Assembly (NCBI GenBank): GCA_948567375.1
Contig: OX419760.1
Coordinates: 992,001-1,056,000 of the forward strand
DNA length: 64,000 bases
Direction of reading: 5' to 3'
Source of the DNA: Lunularia cruciata
Lineage: Eukaryota > Streptophyta > Marchantiopsida > Lunulariales > Lunulariaceae
The notes beneath the pieces were generated by a model. The model was not told where the DNA came from, ran no database searches, and saw nothing but the letters and a program-made list of their open reading frames with translations. How positions within the stretch are numbered: the stretch's first letter is position 1; the number at the start of each line of letters is the position of its first letter. A program made the translations under genes and the position numbers. Shown piece after piece: positions 37,880 to 50,700 of the stretch.

Positions 37880-39235
37880 ATTGGAGGGCAGATACCTTCT
37901 TTAGGTATGGGAGGATGGTAGAGTGTGAGTAGTACCACTTCCATCTCAGAGACTATAGTTGGTACGTCATGTTCATGAGGAGCTAGGACACTTTGGAGTA
38001 AAGCATACATATAGCTTACTCCATAGTCATTATTGGTGACCTTGCATGCAGACCAATCTATAGCAATTTGTTGCCAGATGTGTGGTTTGTGACCAAGTTA
38101 GAGCATCATTTAATGCTCCTACGCCACAATTTCACCCATTACCTATCATGGGATTGGATTATTGCTAGAGTTTGGACTTTGTTGTACCTTTACCGCTGAT
38201 TGTGAGACATCATCAGTATGTTTTGGTGATGGTGGAGCACTTCTCCAAGTGGATTGAGTTGGTAGCACTTCCTAACAAGTCTAGTGAAGGGACAACTTAC
38301 TCATTTCTAGATTGGGTTCTTAGTCATTTTGGTGCACCAATTGAGGTTTTGACTGATTAGGGTACAAAGTTCTTGGAGCAGTTTTAGGTCTTGTGTGACA
38401 AGGCTTTGATTGATCATTGTACTATGTCTTGCGATCACCCTAAGGTAGATAGTTTAGCAGAGAGAGTGGCTCAGATGGTGAAGAGAGGATTGTAAAAGTA
38501 TGGTTTGCAGAGAGGCCACTTAGGAGATTGGGATCTCTAATTACCTTGGTTGGCCATGGGCTATTGGTTTAGCCGGCAAACCTCCTTAGCATCCTTCTCT
38601 CCTTACTTTCTACTCTATGGACAAGATCCAAATTTACCTACAACCATTTGTCGAGATGCTATTAAAGTTTTGGACTTGGATGATCCAAATGTATGGATGA
38701 GCGCATGTTTTTAATGAGTAGAGATCTCTTGGAGAGTGATGATGATTGCCTTTGAGAACTTGGAAATTGCTCATCATAGAGATACCTTATGCTATACTAC
38801 TATTCAAGGAGGAGGTTATAGACCCTTGATCCATCAATTTCATCTAGGGGACTATCTATATCTATAGTAGATAACACCAACAACACTTGATGTTTCTACA
38901 ATCCTCTGCACTATCTTGAGAGTGCATAAGGTTTTGCCATCTAGAGTCCTTGTGTTTGGAAGGATGTGATGGAGTTATTTGGAAGGATCATGTGCACAAT
39001 TGTGTGCCATGCCACCTCCCAAACATTGATGGTACTATGGACCCAAGCTTGGCACTTGTATGTACAGGCTTGAGGTTTATGTTATGTGGCTCTTTTGGTG
39101 GAGTTATTACTATGTTAGTGTGTGTGATAGTTGTTTGAGAGGATGGCATATGGCATGTAGGACTCCTCTCCTCACGGTGTTCTTCAAGGATAGTGGTTAT
39201 GTCCTAGATGTACTTGACCTATAGCTAGTTCATCC
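37880..39235 (+). pseudogene. A2 integrase with PHD-finger remnant
   Basis: The remnant includes the HHCC zinc region, the catalytic core (SLDFVVPLPL, then DWVLSHFGAPIEVLTD) and the third catalytic residue still readable as glutamate in DSLAERV near 38465. The C-terminal part ends in a damaged PHD finger (RFMLCGSFGG then TMLVC, near 39068-39125). It shows that the PHD tail predates the split of A1 and A2. Confidence 0.8.
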
Positions 39236-39473
39236 TTTATATGGTATAGATTACAGACAAGCAACTAACAATGGGGCTTGAAAGCACCCGGCTCCTAATC
39301 TTTGCCCATCATAGGGTATACCATATACTTGGAGTAGATGGCTATTTGGAGTAAGAGGGACCTAACCGCTAGCTAGGGAGGCAATTGTGGCACTTTAGAG
39401 TCTCTGTATGACTTATGTGTGAGTTATGTGTCTATAGTGTATGATGTTGATAGTGGTGTATGTTGTGTAATAA

Positions 39474-40768
39474 TAGGGGGTTTCAGAAATAGGTTTGACG
39501 GATGTCTACGGGGTAAATAACAAAATTTGTAACTATTTTTAGTGAACCATGTAGGGAGATGAGGTGCTAATAAATGAATGCTTCATAAATTATTATACGG
39601 TATATCACATGCATTTGCATTCATTTATAAAAATCAGACGCTATACTACTGATGTTTAGGAGTTCCATAGTGAAATAAATGACCATCAAAAGAGATGATG
39701 TGGCTTCCTGAGAGAGTTGCCATGTTTTTCTGGTGGGTGATTCTTAGAGTGGGATTTATGAAATTTTTTGGTGGATCCAAAATGCTGCACTCAACTATTC
39801 AATTTCAAATTCACCATCTGCAAATATGAATGCTGTGCAAATGCTCTTGTCAATAAACTAAACCGGTGGGTTTTGTAGTTTTGCATTGGTGTGTTGGTTC
39901 ATATCCATATATATTAGTGTGGTGAGGGAGATAGCGCGAGTTATGGAAAATGATTTGCATCATCTTACGGCAACCAAGAAATTAATTGGAGATCAAGGAA
40001 TTTTACTCCAAAAGTGCAACAAAAATTTAGCAAAAACCTGATTACAATGTAGGCTCACATTTGGATGCAAAATCAACTTGCACTATCAAGCAACTACCCG
40101 TGGCAATGAGCGTCAACCAACGTCAACCAGCAGCAACGAGCATGTACGTGCACCAATGAGCTTTGAGCTTTGAGCGCCATTGAGTGGCTATAGGCGGTGA
40201 CGGGCGGTGACGGGCAGCAACAAGCAACAATGAGCAACGACAAGCAGCGATGAGCAACAACGAGCAGCGATGAGCAACAACAAGAAAAATCCCATTTAAT
40301 CCTAAATTAACATATTAAATCCCATATTAATCGTGTTCCCGCTCGTCTAGTGCATAAATTTGTCAACTTTTGATTACCATGGGTATTCTCAAACATCATG
40401 CATGCTCCCTTTAATGGCCTTGGTCATCTAGTGCATAAATTTGTCAACTTTTGATTACCATGGGTGCTCTCAAACATCATGGATGCTCCCTTTGGTGGCC
40501 GCCTCTTTCACTCTAACCCTAAACAATAAACTTTATTAACCCTAATATGTAATCAATGCACTACAGAGTGATAACGGAAAATTCCTTATTCCTTATTTTC
40601 TACAAACCACCTCATATGGAGTGTGCTAATAATAAGGAACTTGGCCCAAACTCCGTAACGATACCTTTTCTACCTCCCGGTCACACACCGTACCCATTTA
40701 GCCAACGCTTTGTAACTACCTATATGAAAAGTAATGAAACTTGATATAACTATTTCTGAAACCCCCTA
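39474..40768. mobile_element. 1.3-kb non-autonomous terminal-inverted-repeat element
   Basis: Exact 19-base inverted ends, TAGGGGGTTTCAGAAATAG and its reverse complement, sit at 39474-39492 and 40750-40768. The flanking A2 LTR sequence continues on both sides, so this is an insertion. The outermost TA may be the target duplication, or AAT if the ends are read one base in. No transposase frame is visible. Inside are a GCAACAATGAGCAA-type minisatellite (about 40080-40285) and a tandem duplication. Confidence 0.8.
40344..40503. repeat. 80-bp tandem duplication within the nested element
   Basis: Two units of about 80 bases share CTAGTGCATAAATTTGTC and ACTTTTGATTACCATGGGT, beginning near 40347 and 40428. 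Confidence 0.75.
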
Positions 40769-41343
40769 ATGTGTATATGCACAACAACTATCACACAATT
40801 TGTAGTGTTGCATTTAGATTGTTTGGACATTGGAGTTGCAATGATAGTGGTTAGAGATATTTTAGCAATACTCATAGACTACTTTCCAATAGTCAGATTT
40901 TATGTTTAGGGTATTGACTTCATAGTGGGGCCCACCATCACTTTGTACCATTTGCACCGATGGTTGTGCCATTAGCAAGACCATTAGGGTTTTAGACCTA
41001 GCTCAAGTCTAAGTGTATACTTTTGAAGTGTAGCTCTAGAGAGCTCACTTCTCTGATGTTGAGCCTTCGACTTCTTTGCTATGGTGGACAGAGGCCGACA
41101 AGCATCACTTGGATTCTCTTAGCTAGAGTGGGTGTGGCTTGATTGTAATTAGTGCCTAATTGTTGGCAGTTTATAGAGTGATAGATCAAGTATTGATCTG
41201 AGTTGAGTTGATTTGAGTGGTGTAAACAAACTTATTAGTGTGGCACTTTAGAGTCTATGTATGACTTAAGTGTAATTTATGTGTCTATAGTGTACAATGT
41301 TGACAACAATGTATATTGTATAGCAATGTATATACACACAACA

Positions 41344-42592
41344 TCTTCATTTATCTTACCTTTTTTTTGTTTAAGCTGGGTGAGATTTGTCATTGTGATT
41401 CTTTCCACCAATGATTATGTATTTCAATTACGATGGTTTGATTCCATAGTAACATAATGATCAATCACTTTCCTCTTTCTCTTTTGTTCTATCTATCTCC
41501 CATAAGTGTAAGTCATCCAAATTTATTTGCTTGGGCATTCAATCCTATTTGGCAACTACCACGTAAACTTCTCGTATCAAATAGTAAACACCGTTGTGTT
41601 AGAGACATTTGGAACTAGACTTGACCGATAGAAGCATTACAAAAGATAAACCATTTCTCCAAGTTAGAAGGGTAAATCTCTTTTCTTCTAGCTACTTTAA
41701 CAGGTTTTATCTACGTTTCAAGACATACAAGGGCTAATTTCATTTTTGTGTCTTTTTCCATTCATTTGACTACGATACATTGGATACAGCTCCATCTAGG
41801 TACAATTCCCCAATAGCAAAGCTCTGATGGGGTGTGGTGTAATGGATGATGGACATGAGGGATCACCAAATAAATATTCATAACACTAAAGCTAAATAGT
41901 AAATGGATCAAAGTGTAGTTTCAAATGAAGGTTACTAGTCAATCATAGTTCCATTTCTTATAATATACTATTTTTAGATGATATATAGAGCATGCTTTTA
42001 CCAAGCTGTCTTTGAGCCTTGGTGTATAAGTGTTTTATTATAAAAGTACATGACTTGATTTCATATATATCCCAACTGCCAATAGAATGAGATATCCCCA
42101 GCAAAGTATATAGATATTTCATCACTCCAATTTTAAGGTAGATTAAATGCTTTCAAGTTCAAGATTAAAAGTAATTAAGCTAAGAATAATTCAATATTTC
42201 TACCATAATATAAAAAAAAATTGTGTGTTTTTTCAAGCGGACTGGTAGTTCCCACACATAAAGCTTTCTCCAAGTTATTTATTTTCAAGACAAGGAATTT
42301 ACATTGATAAGTTTGGTAACTCATTCTAACCTTCTTTTAGTCCAAATCTAAAATTTTTAAAATTTTACTATAAATCTATTTATTTTCTAAAAGAAAATTT
42401 TAGGATTATACTGGTAATAGAAATTAATATGATTAAGAATAATAATACAATTATATGTATCAATTTTGTTATTATGTATCTAAAGAGGATTAGAAGAGTA
42501 ACAGATTAACCATCATGAAGTGCAAAAAAATTGTCTGAAGATAAGTTCTTTATTAATCAATCCATTAAAGACATTTGTAAAAATTTATATAT
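41344..42592. other. AT-rich stretch without recognised features
   Basis: No coding frame, RNA gene or known repeat was recognised between the A2 3' LTR and the pogo-like relic. Confidence 0.4.
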
Positions 42593-43549
42593 ATGGTAGA
42601 ACCCCTCTAAAATAATAGTATTGGGACACATTATTATTTTAGAGGGGTTTATTATTATATAGAATTTTTCTCTGTTGAAATTTGGCTGCCTGTTATGCAT
42701 GTTTGGTTGGAGTCATTGCCACAATTGTCAAACACTAAGGTACATTATTTCCATCCAATACCACCTCAAAAATCCAACTCTACAATGCAAGGATCATATA
42801 GAATTTAAGGGCTTTTTATTGCAAACGCTTTAATCAAAAGCTTCTCATTGTTTTGTAAACACCAGGAGGCCAAGATAATGTGGAGGATGTTGAAGCACTT
42901 AAAAAGTGAATGTGCTCCAAGTAATGCCTATGCACATATGGAATGAAGTGAGAGCAGAAAAAAATTTAGATCTCCTATTGAGATGATGTAGGAGCTCCAA
43001 TCTCAAATCCAAAGGTTTTATTATGAAAATCCAATACACATCAAGCCCTTACTCAATCGCCAAGGGAAATGGAAGTTGCATACATTCTTGATGGTGATGA
43101 GATTGTGAACTCCATTATGGTGCAGTAGTGTATCGTTGAGGGAGATGGAATGGAAGGTGATGAAGAAGATCTGGATTACAACAAAGAAATGGTTGCAATC
43201 AAGCCCCAAGAAGACTTGGATCTGTTAAACAGATTTGAGTTGTTTTTCTTGGAGCAAAGAGGAAATCAGATGGCCAACTTTAAGAAATGGCATAATTTGG
43301 CTTCAGTTACTTCAAAAATACAAACCAATCAAACAAGAGAAACCTTTTTCTCTTAAATTTCTTTTCTTGGTTCATGCTATATTATTTTATGCATATTAGT
43401 AGTACCCTACTGGGAATGAGAAATGAAATAAAAATATAAAATTAGGATTTTATTATGTTAGCATTAAGTCCAAATCTCAAGACTGCAAAAAAAATATTAT
43501 TCTTAGAGGATTTATTGTTTACCAAATTTATTTTACTGACATTCTACTG
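42593..43549 (+). mobile_element. Degraded pogo-like (Tc1/mariner superfamily) DNA transposon
   Basis: The left end GGTAGAACCCCTCTAAAATAAT and the right end ...TTCTACTG are inverted relative to each other. The left subterminal region forms an 18-bp hairpin (42600-42617 with 42632-42649) around TATTGGGACA, as in plant pogo/Lemi/Emigrant-type elements. A TA follows the right end. The length of under 1 kb and the broken frame show an internally deleted, inactive copy. Confidence 0.7.
42700..43356 (+). pseudogene. pogo-like transposase C-terminal remnant
   Basis: In broken frames one can read the conserved PNTTSKIQ block followed by an ARII-LRAFYCKRFNQKLL-like segment near 42750-42850. In pogo/Tigger transposases this follows the catalytic core. 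An acidic C-terminal part (43150-43356, GDEEDLDYNKEM) ends the frame. The N-terminal DNA-binding domain and most of the catalytic core are gone. Confidence 0.65.
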
Positions 43550-45732
43550 TAGTTAATAAACTAGTATCTATATATTTATATTTATTATCAGTCAAATGTT
43601 CTATTTTTGTCTCCAACTAGCCTTGCTAACGATAATAGAGTTTGAATAAAACTTGCTGAGATTATTTTAGAGCTACATAGTTTTACCTCACTAACACTAC
43701 AGCTTTGAAGTTAAAGAAACCAATGATCCAAATTCAAAAAATACTTGTATCAACATCTTATATAATTAGCGAGATTATTGACTATTTCTGGTTAATGATT
43801 AGACGTCCAGAGCTGCATAAAAGTAACTTACAAAGAAAATGTAAAATCATGTTTTCCAAAAGCTTTACTAGCTGGATTTTAGTGCGATACTATAGATCTC
43901 GTATTTTCGTTCCTTAGTTCTACTTGGTTTCATTCAAATAAAGATTAGAGAACTAATATCGTAGTTGAATTACCTTGCAAAAACGATGGAACCTTAACTA
44001 GGCTTGAGATGAATGGGTTGTCTAATCTCTACACATCTCAAATCCCCTATAAATGCGAACATAGAGATTGTCAATGAACCAAATTGAAGGAATTAAGCAT
44101 CCAAGATTTCCTAGAGAAAATAAATGTAGTTGTCGAATAAATAAATTAATGAAAAAATAAACTTGTCCAACTTGACATCTGAAAGAAATATTTTAGTATT
44201 TAAATCATTATCCTCATATTCAGGATAGGCATGGAGGTCATTGCATGACACGATCTTTACACTTTGAAAGGAAAAGGAACTTTAAGTAGTGGAGAGAAAA
44301 CCAGGTTTTCACCTTGGTACTTTTGATCAACCTGCATTGAATGCAAAGAAAGTCAGAGAAGCATCGATCCATGAAAAGACAAGTTTCAAAGAAAATATCA
44401 TTATGACAACAGCTAGTCTTTACATGATTCGATGAAGAAAATATCAATGATAACACCTAGTCTCTTGTGCTTATAGTTGCAGGGCTCAAACCGCATAAAC
44501 CTGTAGATTCTCTACGTTATAGGTCCTTAAGATTCAAACATGCAAACGCTTTCTTTCAAGATGCACCTTATAGACTTCTGGACGCCCTACATGCTAAAAC
44601 CGAAAGGCTAAATTTGGCTCGCGTGTCTCCAAAATAACTCGATAGTAGGTATAATTGCAACTGTAAGACATTTTTTTGCCTATTTGATGCGTATCCTCTT
44701 TGATTCCGCTGGAGAAAACTCGACTCCATATGGGTGTAGCAAGCTTCCGACACACGAAAAGACAGAGCCCTTCAGCTTAGAAGTACGCACCAGGATGAAA
44801 GAAGATTGATTGAGTCGCTTCAAATTCCACACTCCGAACATAAATCCCGTAGTAGTAAGGAATCCAAATAGTTAACACCAGAAAATAATGTCATGTTGGA
44901 GGTAAAGAAGTCGACGATCATCCCCGGAAAATAATGTTGACGTCTATACATTAGTCTGAAACGTAAAAATTCCTGATGTCACGTCGAAAGCCTGGGATTC
45001 AATCTTCCAAACGTTTCTCGTTGTCAGTCCTCGAGCTCATTACAGGTACAAATAAACAGAGAAATCTTGACGATACTTTATTCTTATTCGCCATTTATAT
45101 TTTTGAAGGATGAGGTCACTTGAAGATGCTGCTACAACCGGGTTACGTAGAGTACACGCTACTACATCAAGACAACAAGATGTGAGTGCGTATTGCATTT
45201 CCATCTTTCGCTTTTCAAGTCCAGTGAAATAAAATATAGAAATAGAAGTCTACAAAAGTCCTTGATTAAGTTTTCGTTGTCTACGCTTGTCTTGACTTAT
45301 TGCCCCTCAAGAAATGTATAGGTTCGAGTCGGCTTAAGAATTTTTTGTACACCTGTTCAATAGGATCAAAGCTATGTTTGATGTGTACACATAAGTGTCC
45401 GGATCTTTCATTCCACGATCAACATGATATTTTTGCGGGCTAGGTTCTAACTTTTATTCTATGTGAACGTGTGAGAAGGTATCTCGACCACATGTGGAAG
45501 CAAGAAGGGTGGAAAGACCTCATCAAGCTATACAAGGAAGAGACAAAGGGAGTAAACTGGGGTTAAACAGGACTAAACCCCAATAGTATGGGGAAGAGAA
45601 ATCTACCCTACCGCACCTAAGATAATTGAGCTATACAAATCTTATAATTGAGCTATAAAATTCTTATGGTCTACAAACAGTTGGAAGCATCACCTAGTGT
45701 GATTGTTCTCCCGAGGTGACGGATTACACCAG
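43550..45732. other. AT-rich stretch without recognised features
   Basis: No supported gene was found. Short frames here have no recognisable motif. Confidence 0.4.
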
Positions 45733-48423
45733 CTACTACACTCCTAGTCATTGTGGCAGATGCATTCACCTATACTGCTTTGCACATGAAGTCTAAGACG
45801 TCTCTATCACCCGCATATGAGGTAGAAGCCTCAACACCCAAATCTGATCTCCTCTAAACTATGGCTATGCTAGCCAATCTTTGCTCAATCCAAGTAGTCA
45901 TGGCTATATCAAAATTAAGTGCAGGTACTACACCACTACTAGGTGTGGATCCTCTACCACCGCCTTGTTCTCCATGACATGGAGCTCCTCTACCACCTGC
46001 CATAGCAGCTTTACCACTCTATAACTCCGGGTGTAAGTCAAAGCATCAATCATTGGTGTGACCAAATCTGTGGCAATGCTCACACTGTCTCTATGTTGGT
46101 TGTGATGCACCAGAGATATCAGATCCGCTGCCTTGAGTGCATTATCTCTTGTGATGAGGTCCACTACAAGTCCAACAAGCAACACCACCACTCAATGGTT
46201 ATTGTTGACCCAAAAATGAAGGTAAGGTTCTGGCCACGCTAGGTCTTCCACTCACTCCATAGAATCTAGACTGTCCACCCTATCCTCAAAAACCGACATA
46301 GTGTGGTGCACTCTACTGCACTTTGGAAGAAGTAATAGTTGTGGATGAGGTATCCCTACCAAATCTAGATGTCACCACTCTCTCCTCCACCATGTTGAGC
46401 TCAATATGCTCAACCAAACCAAAGACCATTGCCAAAGTAGGTGAAGTAGCCTATAGCAACATAACATCATGAATTCTACATCGCAACTCCCTATCCAATA
46501 AACCATACCAAAACTAGACTACTTGGATCTTAGTGACTCCTTGAGTAAGACTGATCAGTTGTCTGATACGAGTGTATGCCTTGCATAGGCTCTCTCTAGC
46601 CTTTTGATGGAACTCTTACAAGCTCCTCACCTTGTCAGTCTCCTCAACTCCTTGGTAGTTCTGCCTCAAACATAGGAAGAACTCCACTATCGGATCAAAA
46701 CCTGATACTATATCACCTCTTGAAGTAGTACCTCCACTCGTAGTAGCACCATCTCCAAGAGATCCACCAATGCTACTAGAGCTAGAACTTGTGAGTACTG
46801 CCATCTACCTCTAGAAACCAAGCCTAAAGTAATAGAGACATAGTTTGGAGACCAATATTGTCTCCACAGCTCAATCTCCTCCAAGTGAGCTCTCTTGAAC
46901 TCATGGTAGTCATCCATTGATGAACTCTCCAAATGCTGAAACAAACACTTCTATGCCATGAAGAGTGTGAACAAAGTTGGGTTTTGCATCTGCTGCAAAC
47001 CACACCAATTATCAAACTCATAGATGAATTCATTCAATTGAATTGTACCCATTGTACTAGAGTAATGCTTGGGACCTTTTGGAAACCCCATAAATCTCAT
47101 CCATATCCCATAACAATGATGCAAACACACCAAGTGCACTCTCAACTAAATCAACTCTTGTGTCAAACTTTGATTTAGAGTCAATCTCCTCCCTCACTAG
47201 GACCTAAGATATAGGTTGATAACAAGCACCACTCCCAATAAACCCACTGCATACTACAGTGCTATCTCCTCTAGAATCCTCAAAGAACTTTGTTGTGACA
47301 TAATAACCAACAATTGTAACCCGTAACTAGAACCACCACAAGTACCCCACCAAAAATCACCACCAAGTGCAAACACCACCAATTGAACGTCATAACAACT
47401 ACACTAGGAGAAAGTGCAACCTATAATCTTCCATTATAACACTTACTCTCATAGTCTGTAGGTCATCACTTCTTGCCTCACTTAAGAGAAACATGAGTAG
47501 TTTGATTTGTCATCACTCTAGCCTCAATATTGAGAGCACACCAGAGCACCAACGCTCTAAAGTAATGGCGCTTCATACAAATATGGTGCACAAATGGGAA
47601 ATAGAGAATGGAAGGGATCTAATCACAAAAAATCTAAACAAAAATCCTACATCTCATAAACCAATGTAAGACTAACTATATCACCATTTGGCATTTGACA
47701 TGATATGAGTTATCTACTATCTAAGCTACCAAGATTACCAAGAATGAGATCAAATTATCTCTCCTAACCAAAGCTACAAGCATATAGACAAAAGTGGAAC
47801 AATCACCATGATAACAAGTGAAGGTGGACCAATTGGCTAGGGTACTAATCTAGGAACCAAAGATCTAGTAGTCAAACCCTATTGCGCATATTCTAGCAAA
47901 ATGAGTAAATTTTGCCAAACAATGACCACGATCTACTCTAAACTAGCTAGCCTCACGCCAACAAGCTAGCTTTATAGACCTTCTAGGTCTTTGTAGCCTC
48001 TCATAGCCCACAACCCTATGCCTTGAATCCTCTAAATGTCAAAATTCAGCCAAATAAGGCCTTCTTCTTGCCATTTCAGACCCTCTCTAAATTTAGCAAA
48101 ACTCCAAATCTGCAAAACTTCTCTAACTCAAGCAAAACTCCTCCAAATCTGGCCAAGATCTAACATAAACTCTAGCACCAATCTAACATAAAATTTTACA
48201 TAAATCTCTAAAGTTGGCCAACTGCCAAATCCTCCACTAACTTTCCACTTAAGGCAAATTGAATGATGAGTTTCTCCAAATCACAAATTCACTGGATGGA
48301 TTTCCAACTCCACCTTCAATTTCACTTTTTGAGCTCAACTTGCACCAAATTGATCTTACTTTCACCTCTTGAGCTCAAAATCACAACTATTGCTTGAAAA
48401 TTACTTCTCTTTGCTCAAAATTT
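45733..48423 (-). mobile_element. A-family fragment A3 (5' internal region and gag only)
   Basis: Read on the minus strand this matches the A2 region from about 32793 through the gag zinc knuckles to about 34200. Knuckle cysteines are partly lost. No LTR is attached on either side. At positions where A1 has TAG, A3 still shows CAG at about 46670, 46271 and 46935, and CAA at the fourth comparable site. This makes it a valuable comparator. Confidence 0.85.
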
Positions 48424-50700
48424 GGCTAATGCTTTAGCACACCATTGTCATGTTGTGGTTTACGTAGCCTATAAAATAATAAACTATTATGGTTATCTCC
48501 TCATTAGTGGAGTAGGTTGTATGATAGATCTAAAGGATGAGGCATTACCATGTGAGAAATCTATGTACATGTATGTGATTGGCCATGTGTGTTATAATCT
48601 TATCATGTTTGAGGGCTTTGATGTATATAGGTGAAGGAGAATAAAGAGAAGAGAGGGAGGGGTGTTGATTCAAGGAGTCTTGAGGAGGAGTAGGACGTTG
48701 GGAGTGAGATTTGTAGCAAAGCACAAGTGTTAGAGCATTCAAGGAGGCACTTGAGCACAAGATGTCATATGCTCCCAATCTACCACTCCCAAATCCTTTT
48801 ATCATCAGACTTCAGATTTTAAATTGTGACGGCTTATGGGACTAGATAGTGGCACATTTTAGGGCGGTATTCATGGAGTTGGTGATAGGAAACCCAGATA
48901 CTATCATCCTTCCGGTGCTTACTTATGAACATGTCTGGGACTTGACAATCTATGTGCTTCTATAGTTGAGGAATGCCTAAATTTTTGCTAATAAGCTTCA
49001 AGGTGGAGTTGTGGGGTCCATTTGTCAAAAATTGAAGAAACTAAAGGACAAATTCCCGAGAGATTGGGTCCCAAGAGAAGCAGTCTGGAGTTTTCAACCA
49101 TTAGGTAAGTTCAAGGGGGCATTCAAAGAGGAGAGACCATGGTTGGAAAAAAGAGTGGAGAGGCTATAATCTGGAGATTGATATCAGACAATTTGAGTAG
49201 ATTTTGAGAGAGATATCATCAATCAAGTCAATAGGGGTAGAATTCATATCCAAGAGCACAAGGTATACAATTAAAAAGAGCTTCTTGAAACATTTTCATG
49301 ATCTGGTGAAGTAGTTGGAGAGTAGACAAAATTCTTACACCTTTGAGCATAAGAAATTCTAGTTTTGGATCTATCTCAAATTAGATCTGATTGATTGAAT
49401 TTGAACTTTTGAGATGTAAGGTGTTGGAGAAGAGCTGATGATTAGGTTTAGAGTTTTGGTCACTCCACAAGTTATGGTTTGAGTTCCCTTGTAAAAATTT
49501 CCAAAATTGTTTTTTGTTACAATTTTCACCTCTGTGCTAAATTTTTATGTGAATTCTTGAAATGGAGACTTCAGGGTCTTGGATCAAGTATACCTAGGTC
49601 TGCATAGCTCACAAGTTAGCCCAGCTCATTGTTCACATCTAGAGACTAAGATTGGATTAGGTTGCAAGAGTTAAAACAAAGACACAACCAACTATTGTGA
49701 AAAATTTGGTTGGTTCTAGATCTATAGAGAGTGAGATCTAATGAAAAATATTCTATTGCAAATATTGCCATAAGCTCAATAGAGCAATTTTTATCTTCCA
49801 TGTTGATTGAATATCAATTCTCCTATCTTATGACTTTGATTAAAGGTTTCAGGTTGCTAGAGTGTTTGTAAGGATCAAGTGGATTTTTGAATCAGAAATC
49901 TAAAGAGAAATTGGCAAGAACCAAAAGCAAACCCTAAAATAGGGGTTTCAAAACTAAGGTGAAAGTTGCAAAAAATACCTGGCCAAATTTGAGAGGTTGT
50001 CAAGGGAGCTATAGTGATCTGATTGAGACTTTTTTATGTCATTAAAAAGCTTATCTCACATGATTTCTATTGAATTCTAGAACACTTGAATCCAAGCTAC
50101 CAAGAAAACTTATATTCATATAAGTTGTGCAGAGAGTTTTGTATCAAGAAGACATAAGAATTCTCCACTTGGAGTAGAAATTTGTTGAAGTCTGAAGTCT
50201 AGATTGGATGAGACTTGGAGTACATGTTGAAATGAGCTTGATGACAAAGCATGAGGGCTCTAAAGTTCCTTTTTGACAAAAAGCATAGAGAGTTGTTACC
50301 GTATTCTTGTGAGTGGATCCTCTCTATACTTGCATGCCTGGTTGTACGCCCAATTGGTTTGGATTGGTGTGTAGATGTTGCACTTAGTTTTTTCCCTTCT
50401 AGGAGTGTTATGTATTCTCCTTGGTAATGCTTGAAATGATGACCAGCAGACCAGGAGTGTGTGTTGTGATGATAGGTTAGGTTGCCCATCACTACCGTTC
50501 CTGATAGCAAGAATATTAGTTATGAGAGAGGAGGGTTCTGGTGGTTGAATAACATGCATGTTCAATCAAGTAGTTGTGAGTTTAACTCTAGCCTCTGATC
50601 TATAATCTCCATAGCTAGGCACCTTGTCTGTTCCTAAAGAGAGAAAGGAAAAGTACAATAGTTGGTGAACTCAAGATGAAGCTTCTGGGTTGGAGACCAA
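48424..50700. other. Region upstream of element B, probably its LTR and leader
   Basis: No gene is certain. A decayed protein-like frame lies at about 48849-49170 (+), readable as AHFRAVFMELVIGNPD and later SICQKLKKLKDKF, with TAG and TAA stops. I do not recognise it. The partner LTR of element B lies outside the window, so the 5' LTR boundaries cannot be set. Confidence 0.35.

Larger units (their letters stand above)
32169..41343 (+). mobile_element. Degraded Ty3/Gypsy retrotransposon A2 with methyltransferase remnant
   Basis: This is a full-span but heavily decayed copy of the A family. It aligns along its length with the younger A1 copy at 55893-64000 (opposite strand). Order: truncated 5' LTR, primer-binding-like site, gag with zinc knuckles, methyltransferase remnant, RT, RNase H, integrase, PHD remnant and 3' LTR. 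Many in-frame stops, C-to-T and G-to-A changes, a deletion of the protease, a 130-bp tandem duplication and a nested 1.3-kb insertion show old age. Confidence 0.92.
39386..41343 (+). repeat. 3' LTR of A2, split by a nested insertion
   Basis: It starts with TGTGGCACTTTAGAG right after a purine tract (CTAGGGAGGCAAT) and ends ...TATACACACAACA. Both ends match the A1 LTR. Like A1 it has the same roughly 100-base sequence at both ends around a 450-base core. It is interrupted at 39474-40768. Confidence 0.85.

Noticed and set aside
45300-45325. GGTTCGAGTC string resembling a tRNA T-loop
   Set aside because: No acceptor stem, D-arm or anticodon arm can be folded around it.
45667-45732. Possible continuation of fragment A3 further left
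   Set aside because: Alignment to A1 ceases at about 45733 (CACTCCTAGTCA). The sequence to the left does not match any A copy in this window.
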